NCBI GenBank assembly: GCA_963725035.1
Contig: CAVRWX010000017.1
Coordinates: forward strand, 26,705-90,704
Source of the DNA: JALZKA01 sp963725035
Lineage (GTDB): Bacteria; Actinomycetota; Thermoleophilia; Solirubrobacterales; 70-9
DNA length: 64,000 bases
Direction: 5' to 3'
Shown here: positions 62,827 through 64,000 of the stretch, piece after piece
How the letters are laid out: each line of letters begins with the position of its first letter
How positions within the stretch are numbered: the stretch's first letter is position 1
Made by a program: the position numbers and the translations under genes
The notes under the pieces: model-generated
The model's input: the letters and a program-made list of their open reading frames with translations, nothing else
Told to the model about the DNA's origin: nothing
Databases searched by the model: none

Positions 62827-64000
62827 CTACCAGCCGACGTGCTCGCGTATGCGCTCGACCGCTTCGGTGATGCGCTCGTCAGGTGACGCCAGCGAGATCC
62901 GGAAGAAGCCCTCGCCCGACGGCCCATACATCGATCCGGGCGAGATCACCACGGCCGCCTCTTCCAAGACGAGCTCCGCGAACGAGGTCGAGGTGTGGCC
63001 GGCCGGCACCGGCGCCCAGACGTAAATCGTGCCCTTGGGTTTCTCCACGTCCACGCCGATCTCGCGCAGAGCGTCGACCACCAGGTCGCGGCGCCGGGCG
63101 TAGATCTCGTTCATCCCGGTGATCCGCTCGCGCGGGCCCTCGAGCGCGGCCGCGCCGGCAAGCTGCACGGCCTCGAACTGACCCGAGTCGATGTTGGTCT
63201 TGAGGCGCCAGTAGGTCTGGATCGCATCGGCGTTGCCCAGGATCGCCGCGCAGCGCCAGCCGGTCATGTTGAAGCCCTTCGACAGCGAGAAGGTCTCGAC
63301 TCCCACCTCCTTGGCGCCCGGCGTGGCGAGGAAGCTCGGCGCGACGTATCCGTCGTAGGTCGTCTCCGAGTAGGCGTTGTCGTGGACGACGAGGATCTCG
63401 TGCTCGCGCGCCAGCTCGACGACACGCTCGAAGAACCCGTCCGGGAACGATCGCGCCCGTCGGGTTGTTCGGGTAGTTGATGAACATCAGGCGCGCCCTG
63501 GCGAGGTCGTCGGCCGCGAGCTTGTCGAGATCGGGCGCGAAGCCAAGCTCCGGCTCGAGCGGCAGCAGGACAGTCTCCGCGCCCGCGAGCACCGGGCCGC
63601 CCGTATAGACGGGATAGCCGGGGTCCGAGACGAGCGCGATGTCGCCGGGGTCGAGGAAGGCGAAGCAGAGGTTGTAGATGCATTCCTTGGCGCCGATCGC
63701 CGGAATCACCTCCGTAGCCGGGTCGATCTCGACCTCGAACCGGCGCCGGTAGAAGTCGGCCAGCGCTGCCCTGAACTCCTCGCGGCCCCGGTTGGATGGG
63801 TAGGTGTGAGTGCCGGGATCGGCCACGGCGGCCTGCATGGCCTCGATCACGAAGGGGAAGGTCGGGTGGTCGGGATCGCCGATCCCGAGGTTGATCACGT
63901 CGATCCCGGCGGCGCGCTTGTCCGCCACCTGCTTCTGGAGCTCGGCGAACTTGTACGGCGGGATCGCCCCGAGGCGCTTGGAGGGATCGGTGAGAGCCAT
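62827..64000 (-). CDS. PLP-dependent class I/II aminotransferase (DapL-like), one frame break (about 390 aa)
   Basis: ATG at the window edge (MALTDPSKRLGAIPPYKFAE). Fold type I aminotransferase: INLGIGDPDHPTFPFVIEAM, THTYPSNRGREEFRAALADFY, IPAIGAKECIYNLCFAFLDPGD, FINYPNNPTGAIVP, and PLP-Lys in TFSLSKGFNMTGWRC, with the C-terminal Arg in GFFRISLA. One extra C in GGG 63443-63445 (plus strand) breaks the frame; repaired it reads IVPDGFFERVVELA. The LL-diaminopimelate aminotransferase-like subgroup also contains alpha-aminoadipate aminotransferases. Beside lysine 6-dehydrogenase and ALDH7, alpha-aminoadipate to 2-oxoadipate is the likely step. Confidence 0.88.

Noticed and set aside
1..64000. CRISPR arrays, tRNA or rRNA genes, insertion sequences, prophage genes
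   Set aside because: No short regularly spaced repeats, cloverleaf-like segments, transposase or integrase motifs, or phage structural genes were recognised. The only tandem repeats are the coding DUF11 modules and RTX repeats.

Overview
The window is high-GC, densely packed bacterial DNA, mostly with 0-15 bp or 4-8 bp overlaps between genes. GTG/TTG starts are common, several -10 boxes sit exactly 6 nt before start codons (leaderless pattern), and three P450s, many secreted proteins and an OppD-OppF fused ATPase are present. Together this suggests a soil- or sediment-type actinobacterium, probably of the Thermoleophilia/Solirubrobacterales kind; that assignment is inference. I saw no rRNA, tRNA, CRISPR array, phage gene or insertion sequence, and no gene-free stretch over 300 bp.

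Layout. (1) 1-7.4 kb: oxidative catabolism, with SDR, P450, coiled-coil protein, Baeyer-Villiger-type monooxygenase, second SDR, alpha/beta hydrolase and a beta-lactamase-fold esterase. (2) 7.3-14.6 kb: small secreted proteins, a class B penicillin-binding protein running in frame into an MFS exporter, a MarR regulator and Lon protease. (3) 14.6-21.1 kb: lipoprotein, two P450s, a membrane-anchored unknown, a metallophosphoesterase and a secreted unknown. (4) 21.1-31.4 kb, minus strand: a ten-gene, mostly translationally coupled operon. It encodes 3,5-diaminohexanoate dehydrogenase (kdd), a hotdog protein, 3-keto-5-aminohexanoate cleavage enzyme (kce), a TetR regulator, an S66 peptidase, a complete oligopeptide ABC importer and a P1 (DmpA/BapA-type) aminopeptidase. 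A divergent acetylpolyamine-amidohydrolase-like deacetylase lies upstream. (5) 32.6-40 kb: secreted serine protease, MBL hydrolase, DUF72, SnoaL/TetR pair, methyltransferase, small membrane protein and membrane sulfatase-like enzyme. (6) 40-57.8 kb: an exoprotein region (RTX-like, beta-helix, VWA plus DUF11 repeats, subtilase, CocE-type hydrolase, large lipase-like protein) with a few small enzymes. (7) 57.8-64 kb: a lysine degradation cluster of alpha-aminoadipate semialdehyde dehydrogenase, fused 2-oxoacid dehydrogenase E1, lysine 6-dehydrogenase and an aminotransferase.

How they fit together. Regions 4 and 7 both point to lysine-type diamines. Region 7 encodes a near-complete aerobic route from lysine to 2-oxoadipate and glutaryl-CoA. 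Region 4 joins the lower, beta-amino-acid part of the lysine fermentation route to a peptide importer and two peptidases. The most interesting hypothesis is a dedicated system for importing, trimming and catabolising peptides or acylated compounds that carry beta-lysine or related beta-amino acids.

Data quality. At least 20 genes or gene junctions show single-base reading-frame breaks. Nearly all can be repaired by removing one base from a short run (GG, CCC, GGGG, CCCCCC). This looks like insertion-biased sequencing or assembly error rather than mass pseudogenisation. Genes affected are given here as single loci, with the break position stated.
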